DNA from: Amnibacterium sp.
GTDB taxonomy: Bacteria > Actinomycetota > Actinomycetes > Actinomycetales > Microbacteriaceae
DNA: 50,466 nucleotides
Assembly (NCBI RefSeq): GCF_025463795.1
Contig: NZ_JAODBE010000026.1
Location: 1-50,466, forward strand
Reading direction: 5' to 3'
Below, in pieces: positions 1 to 7,890 of the stretch (within the stretch, counting starts at the first letter, position 1; each line of letters starts with the position of its first letter). The position numbers were made by a program, and so were the translations under genes. The notes beneath the pieces were generated by a model, which searched no databases, had not been told where the DNA came from, and saw nothing but the letters and a program-made list of their open reading frames with translations.

Positions 1-542
1 TGGTCCGGTTCCCGCTCGCCCCGTTCCTCGGGCTCATCGGGGTCGCCGTCGCCGGCGAGGAACGGGCCCACTCCGTGCCGCCCGGCGCGCACGGCGGCAA
101 CCTCGACATCCGCCTCCGCGTGCCCGGCACCCCCCTCTTCCTGCCCGTGCAGGTGCCGGACGCGCTCGTGTATGTGGGCGACCCCCACTTCGCCCAGGGC
201 GACGGCGAGGTCGCCCTCACGGCGATGGAGGCGCCGCTGCGCGCCACGCTCCGCCTCGGCGTGCTGCCGGAGGACGAGGCGCACGCCGAGTTCGGCCGGG
301 TGACCGGTCCCCTGATCCTCACCCCGGACCACCTCGTGCCCACCGGCCTCAGCGAGGACCTCGACGAGGCGGTGCAGCACTGCGTGCGGGCCGCCATCGA
401 GCTGCTCCATGCCCGCTTCGGCATGGACCGCCCCAACGCGCTCGCCTACCTCAGCGCCGCGACGGACTTCCACATCTCGCAGGTCGTGGATCTCGTGAAG
501 GGCGTCCACGCGCGCATCCGTCTCGCCGACTTCGATGCCTGA
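1..542 (+). CDS. acetamidase/formamidase family protein, C-terminal part
   Basis: This is the last 179 codons of an FmdA/AmdA-family amidohydrolase, a cytoplasmic enzyme type that releases ammonia from short amides such as formamide. The open frame already runs at base 3, so the start lies outside the window. The visible part opens with the conserved block PFLGLIGVA, followed by SVPPGAHGGNLD and then the C-terminal region ending ...HFGMDR-like and FHISQVVD. The family is usually 300 or more residues, so about half is missing. Its stop overlaps the next start by 8 bases, which implies translational coupling to the amidase. Its place in front of pucG suggests a role in nitrogen release late in purine breakdown. 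The family call is firm; the substrate is not. Confidence 0.85.
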   Translation, partial: VRFPLAPFLGLIGVAVAGEERAHSVPPGAHGGNLDIRLRVPGTPLFLPVQVPDALVYVGDPHFAQGDGEVALTAMEAPLRATLRLGVLPEDEAHAEFGRVTGPLILTPDHLVPTGLSEDLDEAVQHCVRAAIELLHARFGMDRPNALAYLSAATDFHISQVVDLVKGVHARIRLADFDA

Positions 543-1707
543 CGCCGCCGTCTGGCGGGTCACGGGCTCGCCGCTCGTCGCCGGGGAGCCCGGGGGACCG
601 CTCACCGGCGTCCGCGTCGCGGTGAAGGACCTCTTCGCCCTGCGGGGCCACCGGATCGGCGCGGGCGTGCCGCGGTACCTGGCGGAGGCGGACGCGGAGG
701 ACCGCACCGCGCCGGCCGTGTCGGCGCTGCTCGCGGCCGGGGCGAACGTCGTCGGGATCGCGCAGACCGACGAGTTCGCGTACAGCATCGCGGGCGCCAA
801 CCCCCACTACGGGACCCCGCCGAACGCCGCGGTGCCCGGGGCGCTGCCGGGCGGATCGTCGAGCGGGCCGGCGTCGGCCGTGGCTCTCCGCGAGGCGGAC
901 GTGGGCCTCGCGACCGACACCGGCGGCTCGATCCGGGTGCCCGCGTCCTACCAGGGCCTCTGGGGGCTCCGCACGACTCACGACCGGGTGCCGCGAGGCG
1001 GCCTGCTGGCACTCGCCCCGAGCTTCGACACCGTCGGCTGGCTGACCCGCGACGCGGGGACCCTCGCCGGAGCCTGGTCCGCGACCCGGCCGGGAACGGC
1101 CGGCGAGGACACGGCTGCGGCCCCGGCGCTCGCGGTCGATCCCGCGGTCCTCGACCGACTCGACGAGCCCGTGGCGGCGGCGGTCCGGTCCGCGGTCGAA
1201 CGGCTCGGCGCCGCCGGCCGGCCGGTGGATCAGGTCGACCTCGGCGACCTCGACCGCCTCGCCGCGGCCTTCCGCACCGTGCAGGCCTTCGAGGCGTGGC
1301 AGGTGCACGGCCCGTGGCTCGTCACCCATCCGGGCGCCGTCTCGGGCGCGGTGGAGGAGCGCTTCCGGATCGCGCAGGCCGTTTCCGCCGAGGAGGCGGA
1401 TGCGGCATGCAGCGCCGTCCACGCCGCCGCCGACCGGCTCCGAGCGCTGCTCGAGCAGCGCACGCTGCTGCTGCCGGCCGCAGGGACGCCGGCGCCCGCA
1501 CGCACCGCGCCCGGGGGCGAGATCGACCGCGTCCGCTCTGCCACCATGCGACTCACCTGCGTCGCGGGTGCTGCCGGGGCGCCGGGTCTCAGCGCACCGC
1601 TCCTCGCCGTCGGCGCCACGCCGCTCGGCCTCGGCCTCGTCGGGCGGCCGGGGTCGGATGCGTCGTTGATCGGACTCGGCAGGGAGCTGGCGGCGATCCT
1701 CGCCTGA
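535..1707 (+). CDS. amidase-signature family amidohydrolase
   Basis: A 390-residue amidase-signature enzyme. The Ser-cisSer-Lys triad can be placed: Lys31 in VAVKDLF, the cis-Ser around Ser108 in GGSSSGPAS, and the nucleophile Ser132 in TDTGGSIRVP; the 24-residue gap between the two serines equals that in GatA. It is shorter than GatA and lacks the GatCAB partners, so it is a stand-alone amidase. It starts inside the end of the formamidase-like gene and is followed after 51 bases by pucG. Context suggests an amide arising from ureidoglycine breakdown (oxamate or oxalurate), but this is inference. It could also be a general amide scavenger. Confidence 0.85.
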   Translation: MPDAAVWRVTGSPLVAGEPGGPLTGVRVAVKDLFALRGHRIGAGVPRYLAEADAEDRTAPAVSALLAAGANVVGIAQTDEFAYSIAGANPHYGTPPNAAVPGALPGGSSSGPASAVALREADVGLATDTGGSIRVPASYQGLWGLRTTHDRVPRGGLLALAPSFDTVGWLTRDAGTLAGAWSATRPGTAGEDTAAAPALAVDPAVLDRLDEPVAAAVRSAVERLGAAGRPVDQVDLGDLDRLAAAFRTVQAFEAWQVHGPWLVTHPGAVSGAVEERFRIAQAVSAEEADAACSAVHAAADRLRALLEQRTLLLPAAGTPAPARTAPGGEIDRVRSATMRLTCVAGAAGAPGLSAPLLAVGATPLGLGLVGRPGSDASLIGLGRELAAILA

Positions 1708-1721
1708 AACACGGGATCGGC

Positions 1722-1727
1722 TACCGT
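1722..1727 (+). promoter_or_regulatory. possible -10 box (TACCGT) upstream of pucG
   Basis: The hexamer TACCGT fits the actinobacterial TAnnnT pattern and sits 31 bases before the pucG GTG, leaving room for a short leader with the AGGAGG at 1748-1753. It would let pucG be transcribed apart from the two upstream amidase genes. No clear -35 box is visible. Confidence 0.3.
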
Positions 1728-1758
1728 CCGAGGACACCAGCGCTTCCAGGAGGTCGCC

Positions 1759-2988
1759 GTGCCCGCCCGTCAGATCGACCCGCCGCCCCGGCTGCTCATG
1801 GGGCCCGGCCCCGTGAACGGCGACCCCCGGGTCCTCCGGGCGATGTCCGCGGCCCTGCTCGGGCAGTACGACCCCGCGATGACCGCCCTCATGACGGAGA
1901 CGCAGGGGCTGTACCGCGACGTGTTCCGCACCGCGAACGATGCGACCCTGCTCGTCGACGGGACGTCGCGCGCCGGGATCGAGGCGGCGCTCGTCTCGCT
2001 GATCGTGCCCGGCGACCGGGTGCTCGTGCCGCGCTTCGGCCGGTTCGGCCACCTGCTCGTCGAGATCGCGGAGCGCTGCGGCGCCGAGGTGCACGTCGTC
2101 GACGCGGCATGGGGCGAGACCGTCCCGCTCGAGCGCATCGCGGACGCGATCGCGCTGGTGCGGCCGAAGCTCGTCGCCGTGGTGCACGGCGATACGTCCA
2201 CCACCATCGCGCAGCCGCTCGAGGAGCTCGGCGCGCTGTGCCGCGAGGCGGGCGCGCTGCTCTACGTCGACGCCACCGCGACGCTCGGCGGCAACGAGTT
2301 CCGCACCGACGAGTGGGGCGTCGACGTCGTCACGGCCGGGCTGCAGAAGTGCCTCGGCGGCCCGTCCGGGAGCGCCCCCATCACGCTCTCGCGCGCGGCG
2401 GTCGCGGTGATCGACTCGCGACGCAGCGTGGAGGCGGGGATCCGGGCCGACGACGAGGAGGCCGCGCCGCCGGCGGAGCGGATCCGGTCGAACTACTTCG
2501 ATCTCGGCATGATCCTCGACTACTGGGGACCGGCCCGGCTCAACCACCACACCGAGGCCACCTCGATGCTCTACGGGGCTCGGGAGTGCGCGCGCGTGCT
2601 GCTCCAGGAAGGGCTCGACGCCGCGATCGCGCGCCACCGGCGGCACGGTCGCGCCATGCTCGCCGGGGTGCAGGGCCTCGGGCTCCGCCCGTTCGGCGAC
2701 CTCGAGCACCGGATGACGAACATCGTCGCGGTCCACATCCCGGAGGGTGTCGTCGGCGACGCGGTCCGGGCGGCGATGCTCGCGGACTACGGGATCGAGA
2801 TCGGGACGTCCTTCGGCCCGCTGCACGGCCGGGTCTGGCGGATCGGCACCATGGGCGTGAACGCCCGTCGCGACGCCGTGCTTCTCACCCTGGCGGCGCT
2901 CGAGCAGGCGCTGCGCCGGGCCGGCGTCGCCGTGCCCGCCGGCGGCGGCACGGAGGCCGCGCTCGACGTCTACGGCGGGAAGCCGTGA
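1759..2988 (+). CDS. pucG: (S)-ureidoglycine-glyoxylate aminotransferase, class V PLP enzyme
   Basis: A 409-residue class V aminotransferase closely resembling PucG. That enzyme transfers the amino group of ureidoglycine to glyoxylate (or a related keto acid), giving oxalurate and glycine. The N-terminal signature LLMGPGPV followed by RVLRAMS and GQYDP is typical of the AGXT/PucG group. The PLP lysine is Lys197 in GLQKCLGGPSG. The start is GTG, five bases after a perfect AGGAGG at 1748-1753. The stop overlaps the GTG of the allantoate amidohydrolase gene by four bases. Pairing with that enzyme, which makes ureidoglycine, supports the assignment over serine- or alanine-glyoxylate aminotransferase. 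Confidence 0.88.
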   Translation: MPARQIDPPPRLLMGPGPVNGDPRVLRAMSAALLGQYDPAMTALMTETQGLYRDVFRTANDATLLVDGTSRAGIEAALVSLIVPGDRVLVPRFGRFGHLLVEIAERCGAEVHVVDAAWGETVPLERIADAIALVRPKLVAVVHGDTSTTIAQPLEELGALCREAGALLYVDATATLGGNEFRTDEWGVDVVTAGLQKCLGGPSGSAPITLSRAAVAVIDSRRSVEAGIRADDEEAAPPAERIRSNYFDLGMILDYWGPARLNHHTEATSMLYGARECARVLLQEGLDAAIARHRRHGRAMLAGVQGLGLRPFGDLEHRMTNIVAVHIPEGVVGDAVRAAMLADYGIEIGTSFGPLHGRVWRIGTMGVNARRDAVLLTLAALEQALRRAGVAVPAGGGTEAALDVYGGKP

Positions 2989-4211
2989 CCGGCGCCGCAC
3001 GGGCGCTCGCCCGCTGCGACGAGCTCGGCCGCATCTCGGCCCGCCAGGACGCGCTCGAGCGCACGCACCTCTCCCCGGAGCATGCGGCGGCGGACGCGGT
3101 CGTCGCCGGCTGGATGCGGGAGGCGGGCCTCACCACGCACCTGGATCCGGCAGGCAACCGGATCGGCCGGCGGGAGGGCGCGCGGCCGTCCCTGCCCGCG
3201 CTCGTGCTCGGGAGCCACCTCGACACCGTGCCGGACGCGGGCCGGTACGACGGCATGCTCGGCGTGGTGCTCGCGATCGAGGTCGCCGACCGCCTGCGGC
3301 ACGAATCGCTGCCCTTCGCGATCGAGGTGGTGGGCTTCACCGACGAGGAGGGCACCCGCTTCGGCGACGCCCTCTTCGGATCACGGGCCTTCGCGGGCGG
3401 CCTCGAACCGGGTCGGCTCGACGCGAGCGACGCGGAGGGGGTGACCGTGCGGGCGGCGCTCGAGGCGTTCGGGCTCGATCCCGGCCGGGTCGGGGAGGCG
3501 GCCCGCCGGCCGGAGGAGCTCGTCGGCTACCTCGAGGTCCACATCGAGCAGGGGCCCGAGCTGCTCGACGCCGGCAGGCCGCTGGCCGTCGTCTCCTCGA
3601 TCGCGGCAGCGCGGCGGTTCGACCTCGAGGTCACCGGCCGGGCCGCGCACGCTGGCGGCGCGCCCTATGCGCGTCGGCGGGACGCCCTCGTGGGCGCGGC
3701 GGAGATCGTCGTCGCCGTCGAGCGGATCGCGAAGGCCACCGGAACGGTCGCGACCGTCGGCCGCATCCGCGCGGAGCCGGGCGGCGTGAACGTCGTACCG
3801 GGGCGCGCGCTGCTCTCCCTCGACGTGAGGGCGGAGCGGGACGAGGGCCGCGACGAGGCCGTCGGCCGGATCGACGCGGCCGCGCGGGAGATCTGCGCGG
3901 CCAGGCACCTGGGCTGGCACCTCGAGGAGCGCTACCGGGCCGACGCGGTCGTCTGCGACCCGGCGCTCACTGCGGCGGTCGCCGCGGGCGTCGCGGCGGC
4001 CACCGGGCAGGAGCCCCCGCGGCTGTTCAGCCGGGCGGGCCACGACGGCATGGCGGTCGCGGCGGTCACGGGCATCGGCATGCTGTTCGTGCGCTGCGGG
4101 AACGACGGGGTGAGCCACTCGCCCGACGAGACGGTCGACGAGGGCGACGTCGGGCTCGCGCTCGACGCGTTCGAGGCGGCCGTGCGGCGCCTGGCCGCCG
4201 AGCGGGGGTGA
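2985..4211 (+). CDS. allC: allantoate amidohydrolase (M20 / hydantoinase-carbamoylase family)
   Basis: A 408-residue dimetal M20-family amidohydrolase that would hydrolyse allantoate to ureidoglycine, CO2 and ammonia. Metal and substrate residues are visible: GSHLDTV (His78, Asp80), GRYDGMLGV (Asp89), FTDEEGTRF (Glu121/Glu122), EVHIEQGP (His186), and a C-terminal SRAGHDGM and GVSHSP pair. The spacing matches AllC of E. coli. The GTG start is fixed by its four-base overlap with the pucG stop; the frame is open further upstream, but that part is antisense-like and has no family match. N-carbamoyl amino acid hydrolases look alike, but the pucG neighbour favours allantoate (also named pucF in Bacillus). 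Confidence 0.88.
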   Translation: MTGAARALARCDELGRISARQDALERTHLSPEHAAADAVVAGWMREAGLTTHLDPAGNRIGRREGARPSLPALVLGSHLDTVPDAGRYDGMLGVVLAIEVADRLRHESLPFAIEVVGFTDEEGTRFGDALFGSRAFAGGLEPGRLDASDAEGVTVRAALEAFGLDPGRVGEAARRPEELVGYLEVHIEQGPELLDAGRPLAVVSSIAAARRFDLEVTGRAAHAGGAPYARRRDALVGAAEIVVAVERIAKATGTVATVGRIRAEPGGVNVVPGRALLSLDVRAERDEGRDEAVGRIDAAAREICAARHLGWHLEERYRADAVVCDPALTAAVAAGVAAATGQEPPRLFSRAGHDGMAVAAVTGIGMLFVRCGNDGVSHSPDETVDEGDVGLALDAFEAAVRRLAAERG

Positions 4212-4221
4212 CCGGGCCGGA

Positions 4222-4797
4222 TCAGGGCCGCAGGACGCCGCGCTCGTCCTGGTCGGCGCCCGAGAAGAGATCCCCGCACTCGATCTCCTGCACGCCGGAG
4301 CGCTCGAGGTGGTCGCGGCCGCCGCGGTCGCCGATGAGGGTCGCGAGCAGGGGCGCGACGTGGTCGGCGCCGATCAGCACGGGGTGGCCTGGGCGTCCGT
4401 CGTAGACCGCGCGGCGCAACGAGCGCGGTCCCGGAGCGGTACCGAGCACCCGGCGGACGACCTCGGCCGGCAGCCCCGGCAGGTCGACGAGCGTCACGAG
4501 CACCGCGGAGGCACCCGTCGCGGCTCGCAGGCCCTCGGCGAGCGACGTGGCCAGTCCGTCCGCCCACCGCTCGGCCACGACGGCCTCGGCACCCACCGGC
4601 AGCAGGGGGCGTGCCTCCTCCGCCCCCGCTCCGAGGACCGCGATCACCCGCCCGCAGCCGCCGTCCTGCAGCGCCCTGACGGCCAGCGCCAGCCACGGCT
4701 CGCCCTCCGGGGTGCGCGCGAGGGCCTTCGGGCCCCCGAAGCGGCGCCCGGCGCCCGCCGCGAGCACGAGGCCGAGCGGGGCGAGCGGGCTGGTCAT
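4222..4797 (-). CDS. MobA/MocA-like molybdenum cofactor nucleotidyltransferase
   Basis: A 191-residue protein with the nucleotide-binding signature LVLAAGAGRRFGGPKAL at residues 9-25 and a VDLPGLP segment around the metal-binding Asp, followed by GHPVLIG. This is the MocA branch, which attaches CMP (or a related nucleotide) to molybdopterin for xanthine dehydrogenase-family enzymes. It faces allC tail to tail with a 10-base gap and sits inside the purine locus, which fits service to a molybdo-hydroxylase such as the one at 32181-35662. A TAGGCT hexamer at 4808-4813 (read on the minus strand) lies 10 bases before the ATG and may be its -10 box. Confidence 0.82.
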   Translation of the reverse strand: MTSPLAPLGLVLAAGAGRRFGGPKALARTPEGEPWLALAVRALQDGGCGRVIAVLGAGAEEARPLLPVGAEAVVAERWADGLATSLAEGLRAATGASAVLVTLVDLPGLPAEVVRRVLGTAPGPRSLRRAVYDGRPGHPVLIGADHVAPLLATLIGDRGGRDHLERSGVQEIECGDLFSGADQDERGVLRP

Positions 4798-4856
4798 GGC
4801 GGGCGCCAGCCTAGGGCGACGGCCCCGACGACGGTGGGGCGGACGAAGCGACGGCG

Positions 4857-4868
4857 ATCCTGCAGGAT
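4857..4868. repeat. 12-bp perfect palindrome with CCTGCAGG core
   Basis: ATCCTGCAGGAT reads the same on both strands and lies between the divergent mocA-like and uraD genes. A small GGCCC-TTC-GGGCC hairpin follows at 4882-4894. The CCTGCAGG core also occurs in the long inverted repeat at 47587-47673, so it may be an operator or part of a dispersed intergenic element. Confidence 0.35.
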
Positions 4869-4933
4869 GACGGCGTTCCGGGGCCCTTCGGGCCGTCGTC
4901 CCGGCCGGATCGCGGCCCTCCGCCGCCGCCCCG

Positions 4934-4939
4934 TAGGGT
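4934..4939 (+). promoter_or_regulatory. possible -10 box (TAGGGT) of uraD-uraH
   Basis: TAGGGT sits 22 bases before the GTG at 4962, giving a leader of about 16 bases that contains GGAGG at 4952-4956. This position makes the alternative GTG at 4938 unlikely as a start, because it would overlap the -10 box. No -35 box is evident. Confidence 0.4.
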
Positions 4940-4961
4940 GAGGCGGGAGACGGAGGCGACC

Positions 4962-5435
4962 GTGATCGATGCCGGCACCGGTGAAGCCCGCGAACGGCTC
5001 GAGACCGCGCTCGGCGTGCGCCGATGGGTCGACGAGGTGGCGGCAGGAGGTCCGTACCCGACCCTCGAGGCGCTCACCGCGGCCGTGGACGGCACCGGCG
5101 CGACCCTCACCGACGCCGAGCTCGACGAGGCCGTCTCGCACCACCCGCGCATCGGTGCGTCCGAGGTGAACGGCCTCGCCGTCGGGGAGCAGGCGGGGCT
5201 CGGCCGCGCGGACGAGGGCGTCGACGCCGCGATCGCCCGCGGCAACGAGGTCTACGAGCAGCGGTTCGGCCGGGTGTTCCTCATCCGGGCGGCGGGGCGC
5301 ACCCGGCAGGAGGTCCTCGACGAGCTGCAGCGGCGGCTGAAGAACGATCCCGCGGAGGAGACCGTGGAGGCGAAGCAGCAGCTCCGGGAGATCGCGGCGC
5401 AGCGGCTGACGGCCCTGTTCGGGGACGCCCGGTGA
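4962..5435 (+). CDS. uraD: 2-oxo-4-hydroxy-4-carboxy-5-ureidoimidazoline (OHCU) decarboxylase
   Basis: A 157-residue protein of the OHCU decarboxylase family, which converts OHCU to (S)-allantoin, the third step after uricase. The catalytic histidine is in SHHPRIGAS (His61), followed by the conserved NEVYEQRFGRVFLIRAAGRT block and a C-terminal helix ELQRRLKNDPAEE. I chose GTG 4962 because GGAGG precedes it by five bases; an in-frame GTG at 4938 would add eight residues without a good ribosome site. The stop overlaps the uraH start by four bases, so the two consecutive enzymes are co-translated. Confidence 0.88.
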   Translation: MIDAGTGEARERLETALGVRRWVDEVAAGGPYPTLEALTAAVDGTGATLTDAELDEAVSHHPRIGASEVNGLAVGEQAGLGRADEGVDAAIARGNEVYEQRFGRVFLIRAAGRTRQEVLDELQRRLKNDPAEETVEAKQQLREIAAQRLTALFGDAR

Positions 5436-5764
5436 GCCAGATCACCACCCACGTGCTGGACGCCGCGTTCGGCACGCCCGCCGTCGGGGTGGCCGTCGAG
5501 CTCGACCGGCAGGGCCGTGACGGCTGGAGCGAGGTGGCGAGCGGCGCGACCGACGCGGACGGACGTATCGGTGCGCTCGGACCCGACCGGCTGGATGCGG
5601 GCGTGTACCGGCTCGTGTTCGCCACCGGGGACTACTTCCAGGCCACGCACCGGCCGGCCTTCTACCCGGAGGTGCAGATCTCGTTCCTCGTGACCGGGAG
5701 CGAGCACTACCACGTGCCCCTGCTGCTCAGCCCCTTCGCGTACTCGACCTACCGGGGGTCCTGA
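5432..5764 (+). CDS. uraH: 5-hydroxyisourate hydrolase (transthyretin-like)
   Basis: A 110-residue HIUase, the usual length, which hydrolyses 5-hydroxyisourate from uricase to OHCU. Active-site residues are present: His7 in THVLD, Arg45 in DADGRIG, His in EHYHVPLL (residues 91-98) and the diagnostic C-terminal tetrapeptide YRGS that separates these enzymes from true transthyretins. The GTG start overlaps the uraD stop. The 3' end overlaps the end of the HAD gene on the other strand by 16 bases. Order uraD-uraH is the reverse of the reaction order, which is common. Confidence 0.92.
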   Translation: MSQITTHVLDAAFGTPAVGVAVELDRQGRDGWSEVASGATDADGRIGALGPDRLDAGVYRLVFATGDYFQATHRPAFYPEVQISFLVTGSEHYHVPLLLSPFAYSTYRGS

Positions 5765-6468
5765 GCGACGAGCCCCGGCAGCGCGGCGAGGGATGCGATC
5801 TCCGCGTCGGGCACCGGGGCGCCGTCGGGCCGCGGGCGGCCCGTCCGGTTCAGCCACACGGACCGCAGGCCCGCCCCGCTCGCACCGACCACGTCCACCC
5901 AGAGGTTGTCGCCCACGAACCAGGTCGTGGCGGGCTCGAGGCCCGCGGCGAGCACCGCGTGGTCGAAGACGGCGCGGTCCGGCTTGCGGGCGCCGACCTC
6001 GCTGGAGACGACCACGGGATCGAGCGCTCCGTCGAGGCCGAGCGCCGCGAGCTTGTCCCGCTGCAGCACCGCGGCACCGTTGGTGACGAGGCCGAGCCGG
6101 TGGCCCGCCGCCCGGAGGGCGGCGAGTGCAGGGGCGACGTCGGGGTAGGGGCGGACGGCGAGGCGTTCGAGCTCGCGGAAGGTCGCGGAGGCGAGGGACA
6201 CGAGCGCCTCGTCGCGGATGCGGCACCGCCTGAGCGTGCCGCGCCACGCGCGCTCGTTCAGCTGCTCACCCGGCAGCGTGCCGAGCATCCAGTCGTCCTC
6301 GATCTCCGGCCAGAGCTCCTGCCACTCGGCGGTGTTCGCCGCCACGACCTCGGCCGGGTCGACACCCGGCACGCGCTCCGCGATCAGCGCTGCGACGCCG
6401 CGGACCGCCAGCGGCAGGTCCGAGCCGTCGACGAGGGTGCCGTCGAGATCGAAGAGCACCGCGGTCAT
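5749..6468 (-). CDS. HAD-superfamily hydrolase
   Basis: A 239-residue haloacid dehalogenase-like phosphatase with all four motifs: FDLDGTLVD (nucleophile Asp7, acid Asp9), LVTNG (motif II), ARKPD (motif III Lys) and VGDNLWVD (motif IV). The helical cap between motifs I and II makes it a subfamily I member, typically acting on small phosphorylated metabolites. It is the last gene of the minus-strand purine operon, after guanine deaminase, so a nucleotide phosphatase is possible. HAD substrate ranges are broad and I would not name one. Confidence 0.8.
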   Translation of the reverse strand: MTAVLFDLDGTLVDGSDLPLAVRGVAALIAERVPGVDPAEVVAANTAEWQELWPEIEDDWMLGTLPGEQLNERAWRGTLRRCRIRDEALVSLASATFRELERLAVRPYPDVAPALAALRAAGHRLGLVTNGAAVLQRDKLAALGLDGALDPVVVSSEVGARKPDRAVFDHAVLAAGLEPATTWFVGDNLWVDVVGASGAGLRSVWLNRTGRPRPDGAPVPDAEIASLAALPGLVAQDPR

Positions 6469-6495
6469 CGCTCGATCCTGGCAGGAGCGCGCGGA

Positions 6496-6972
6496 TCAGT
6501 AGTCCGTGCGGCCGCCGTGGGCGAGCCAGGCGTCGAACGGGGTGGTGGCGTTCGACGGCCGCAGCCCCTCGACCACGACGTCCCAGCGGTCGCGCGGCGT
6601 CTCGAAGAGCTCGTAGAAGACCCGGTCGTCGAACCCGCCCCGGGCGGCGTCGTGCCGGTCGGCGGCGAAGACGACCCGCTCCACACGCGCCCAGAGCGCC
6701 GCGGACAGGCAGAGCGGGCACGGTTCGCACGACGTGTAGAGCGTCGCGCCGCGCAGCGAGAAGTCGCCGATCGCGCGGCAGGCCGCCCGGATCGCCTGCA
6801 CCTCCGCGTGCGCGGTCGGGTCGCTGTCCCGCGTGACCCGGTTCTGGCCCTCCGCGAGCAAGGCCCCGTCCCGCACCAGGAGCGCCCCGAAGGGGCCGCC
6901 GCCGTCCTCGACGTTCGCGAGGGCGAGCTCGACGCTGCGGGCGAGCCAGCGCTCGTCGTCGGTGGCGCTCAT
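6496..6972 (-). CDS. guaD: guanine deaminase (CDA-type nucleobase deaminase)
   Basis: A 158-residue zinc deaminase similar in length and sequence to Bacillus GuaD, which converts guanine to xanthine. Zinc ligands and the catalytic Glu are seen in TAHAEVQAI (His55, Glu57) and TSCEPCPLC (Cys85, Cys88). The N-terminal GGPFGA and the C-terminal region with FDDRVFYEL and PFDAWLAH agree with GuaD rather than with tRNA adenosine or cytidine deaminases. Its start overlaps the uricase stop by four bases, so guanine entry and urate oxidation are expressed together. Confidence 0.83.
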   Translation of the reverse strand: MSATDDERWLARSVELALANVEDGGGPFGALLVRDGALLAEGQNRVTRDSDPTAHAEVQAIRAACRAIGDFSLRGATLYTSCEPCPLCLSAALWARVERVVFAADRHDAARGGFDDRVFYELFETPRDRWDVVVEGLRPSNATTPFDAWLAHGGRTDY

Positions 6973-7865
6973 GCGAGCCCCGTGAACGACCGCCAGGCGT
7001 CGCCCGCCGGAGCGGCGTCGTCGCGGATCGCGCTCGCGTGGATGAGCCCGTACGGCCGGTCGTCCGCGTGGAAGACCTCGTTCGGGTTCGGCTCGTCGAA
7101 CGGCGTGAAGTCGACGACGAAGTGGTGCTTGTTCGGCGCCTCGAGCCGGATCTCCGCGATCGCCGGATGCGCCTCCAGCACCGCACGGCCCATGTGCCAG
7201 AGCGTCTGCTGCAGAGCGAGCGAGTGCAGCTCGGCGAAGCGTGCGACGAGCACGGCCCGCACGGAGGCGGCGAGTGCGTTCCAGTCGGTCTCCGGCGGGT
7301 CCGTCAGCCGCCAGCGCACGATGAGGGACGTGGCCATGATGCGGTCGTCCGTCGGCTGCAGCGTCGTCAGCTCGTCGACGAGGAAGTCGCGGAACGCCGA
7401 CCCGGTGGTCTTCAGCAGCACCAGGTCCTTCAGACCCTGCACGACGTGCACGGCGTCCGGCCCGACCGTGACGGCCGCGGTGCGCACCTCGGGCCCCGAG
7501 CGGACGAACGTGTGGCCGTGCGGGGAGCCGCCGACCTCCGCGCGGCTCCAGGCGAACCGCTCGACCTCGACGCGGGCCTCACGCACCGGCTCGACGTCGT
7601 CGACGAAGTGCCGGGCGAGCGAGAGCGCCCACGACTCGACCGGGTCCGGCACCAGGCGCCGTGCCCACACGTAGGCGGTGTTCTTCTGCGTGTCGGTCGG
7701 CAGCACCGTGCGCTGGTCGCCGTCGAGGTGCGCGGCGTCGAAGTCGCCGCGCAGCGCGGTGGACACATTGAGGTCGACGAGGTCGTGGCGGTCCCCGTCG
7801 CGGATCACGCGGACGAGCCGCGTCTCCGCCTTGCCGTACTGGTGGGGCCCGAGCACGATCGCCAT
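6969..7865 (-). CDS. uox: urate oxidase (uricase)
   Basis: A 298-residue cofactor-free uricase of normal length, which oxidises urate to 5-hydroxyisourate with O2. Typical elements are YGKAETRLVRV (Lys12 of the catalytic dyad), LPTDTQKNTAYV (Thr57), a central HGHTFVRSG, VLLKTTGSAF and the C-terminal NKHHFVVDF and NPNEVFHADDRPYG blocks; two tandem T-fold halves can be traced. The product is the substrate of UraH, encoded on the facing strand. It follows the GNAT gene by 25 bases and overlaps guaD. The Bacillus equivalent is the C-terminal half of PucL; here OHCU decarboxylase is a separate gene. Confidence 0.92.
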   Translation of the reverse strand: MAIVLGPHQYGKAETRLVRVIRDGDRHDLVDLNVSTALRGDFDAAHLDGDQRTVLPTDTQKNTAYVWARRLVPDPVESWALSLARHFVDDVEPVREARVEVERFAWSRAEVGGSPHGHTFVRSGPEVRTAAVTVGPDAVHVVQGLKDLVLLKTTGSAFRDFLVDELTTLQPTDDRIMATSLIVRWRLTDPPETDWNALAASVRAVLVARFAELHSLALQQTLWHMGRAVLEAHPAIAEIRLEAPNKHHFVVDFTPFDEPNPNEVFHADDRPYGLIHASAIRDDAAPAGDAWRSFTGLA

Positions 7866-7890
7866 GCCGCAACGATCGCAGACGCGCGTT

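Noticed and set aside
451-3000. Long open frame on the minus strand opposite amidase and pucG
   Set aside because: It is antisense to three recognisable genes, is Arg/Ala/Gly-rich low-complexity protein with no motif, and arises from the high GC third-codon bias.
4938-4961. GTG 4938 as start of uraD
   Set aside because: It overlaps the likely -10 box TAGGGT and has no ribosome site, while GTG 4962 has GGAGG at proper distance.
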